From Halichondria panicea (lineage: Eukaryota; Porifera; Demospongiae; Suberitida; Halichondriidae), in contig NC_087384.1 of NCBI RefSeq assembly GCF_963675165.1, positions 4,271,182 to 4,335,181 on the forward strand: DNA of 64,000 nt, read 5' to 3'. Positions 63,480 to 64,000 of this stretch are shown piece by piece (position 1 is the first letter of the stretch; the number at the start of each line of letters is the position of its first letter). The notes under the pieces were generated by a model, which did not search any database, was not told the DNA's origin, and saw only the letters and a program-made list of their open reading frames with translations. The position numbers and the translations under genes are program-made.

Positions 63480-64000
63480 CAAGGGCGTATGAAGAGAAGA
63501 GGGCATGCAACTACTATCTATCAGAAAACAAATGGGCGGGGTCTTATATCTAAAAATAGCATTGCACGTGCACCGTTTTTGTGCGTGCACGGTGAAGATA
63601 TACGGAAACTTACAGAGAAAGTAGCTATTCTAGCTAAGCTAGCTAAGCTAACATACTGCAGATGATTGTAGCTCTCTATACTAGTAGTAAATGATGCTAA
63701 CAATGCTCAGTGACACTAGAAAGTGCGTAGCATAGTCGTACTAGAAGCAACAAGCCAGAAACCACAAACTTTGAGTTGTTGCCTCAAATCCTTGGTTTCT
63801 TTGACTCCTGTCTTGATGTAGCAGGTATAGCAATCATAGTGTTAAACTACTACGACTCATAAACTAACAGGAGATGTTATACAAGAGAGATAAACGAGCT
63901 AATCGAAGAAAGTAGATAAAAAGTGCCGACTCAGCAGTTTGGATGGGTTTGGAGTTTTTACATAGAAAACATAAGCTCACGTGAATCTTAATTAATCGTG
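63480..64000. mobile_element. Internally deleted copy of the 3.1-kb transposon (runs off the window)
   Basis: Matches 28097-28304, then 30146-30220, then 30864 onward, with the blocks joined directly; about 1.84 kb and 0.64 kb are missing. Identity is high. The right end is outside the window. Confidence 0.92.

Overview
This is eukaryotic, intron-rich, AT-leaning DNA from an animal. The gene set and style (short GT-AG introns, genes packed head-to-head and tail-to-tail, single-exon ankyrin repeats, death-domain and TKL-kinase genes, many small inverted-repeat transposons) fit an early-branching metazoan. A demosponge is my best guess, but the species is inference.

Layout. 1-1.8 kb: first two coding exons of a P2X receptor (minus), the rest lying off the left edge. 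2.3-16.7 kb: a complete nitric oxide synthase (plus), 22 coding exons and about 1579 residues. It has an nNOS-type N-terminal PDZ domain, a calmodulin segment, an autoinhibitory-loop-length FMN insert, an unusual insert in the NADPH lobe, and a long tail ending in a PDZ-ligand motif. 17.4-19.2 kb: mitochondrial ribosomal protein mS23 (minus). 19.3-21.05 kb: a long FAAP20-like Fanconi-pathway protein with a UBZ4 finger (minus). 21.2-25.2 kb: TMEM120/TACAN (plus), with a 630-bp pure AC repeat in one intron. 25.6-32.3 kb: a Rieske oxygenase of the Neverland/DAF-36 cholesterol 7-desaturase family (minus), with a 3.1-kb inverted-repeat transposon in its large intron. 32.3-34.7 kb: gene-poor, with a broken partial copy of TMEM120. 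34.7-51.8 kb: a kinase-ankyrin gene (minus). Its ankyrin part is a large array of one-repeat-per-exon units arranged in a repeating four-exon order. 52.2-54.7 kb: nested transposons, including one encoding a TTF-type zinc-finger protein. 54.9-55.3 kb: BEL/Pao retrotransposon debris. 56.5-57.2 kb: a tandem repeat. 57.2-61.3 kb: the 3' part of a two-death-domain gene (minus). 59-64 kb: small transposons, ending in an internally deleted second copy of the 3.1-kb element.

Likely connections. P2X/NOS and FAAP20/TMEM120 are divergent pairs with short spacers and could share promoters. NOS/mS23 and TMEM120/Neverland are convergent. I see no operon and no single pathway joining the genes. All splice models were made by hand. 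They are supported by consensus splice sites and by reading frames that close across every junction.
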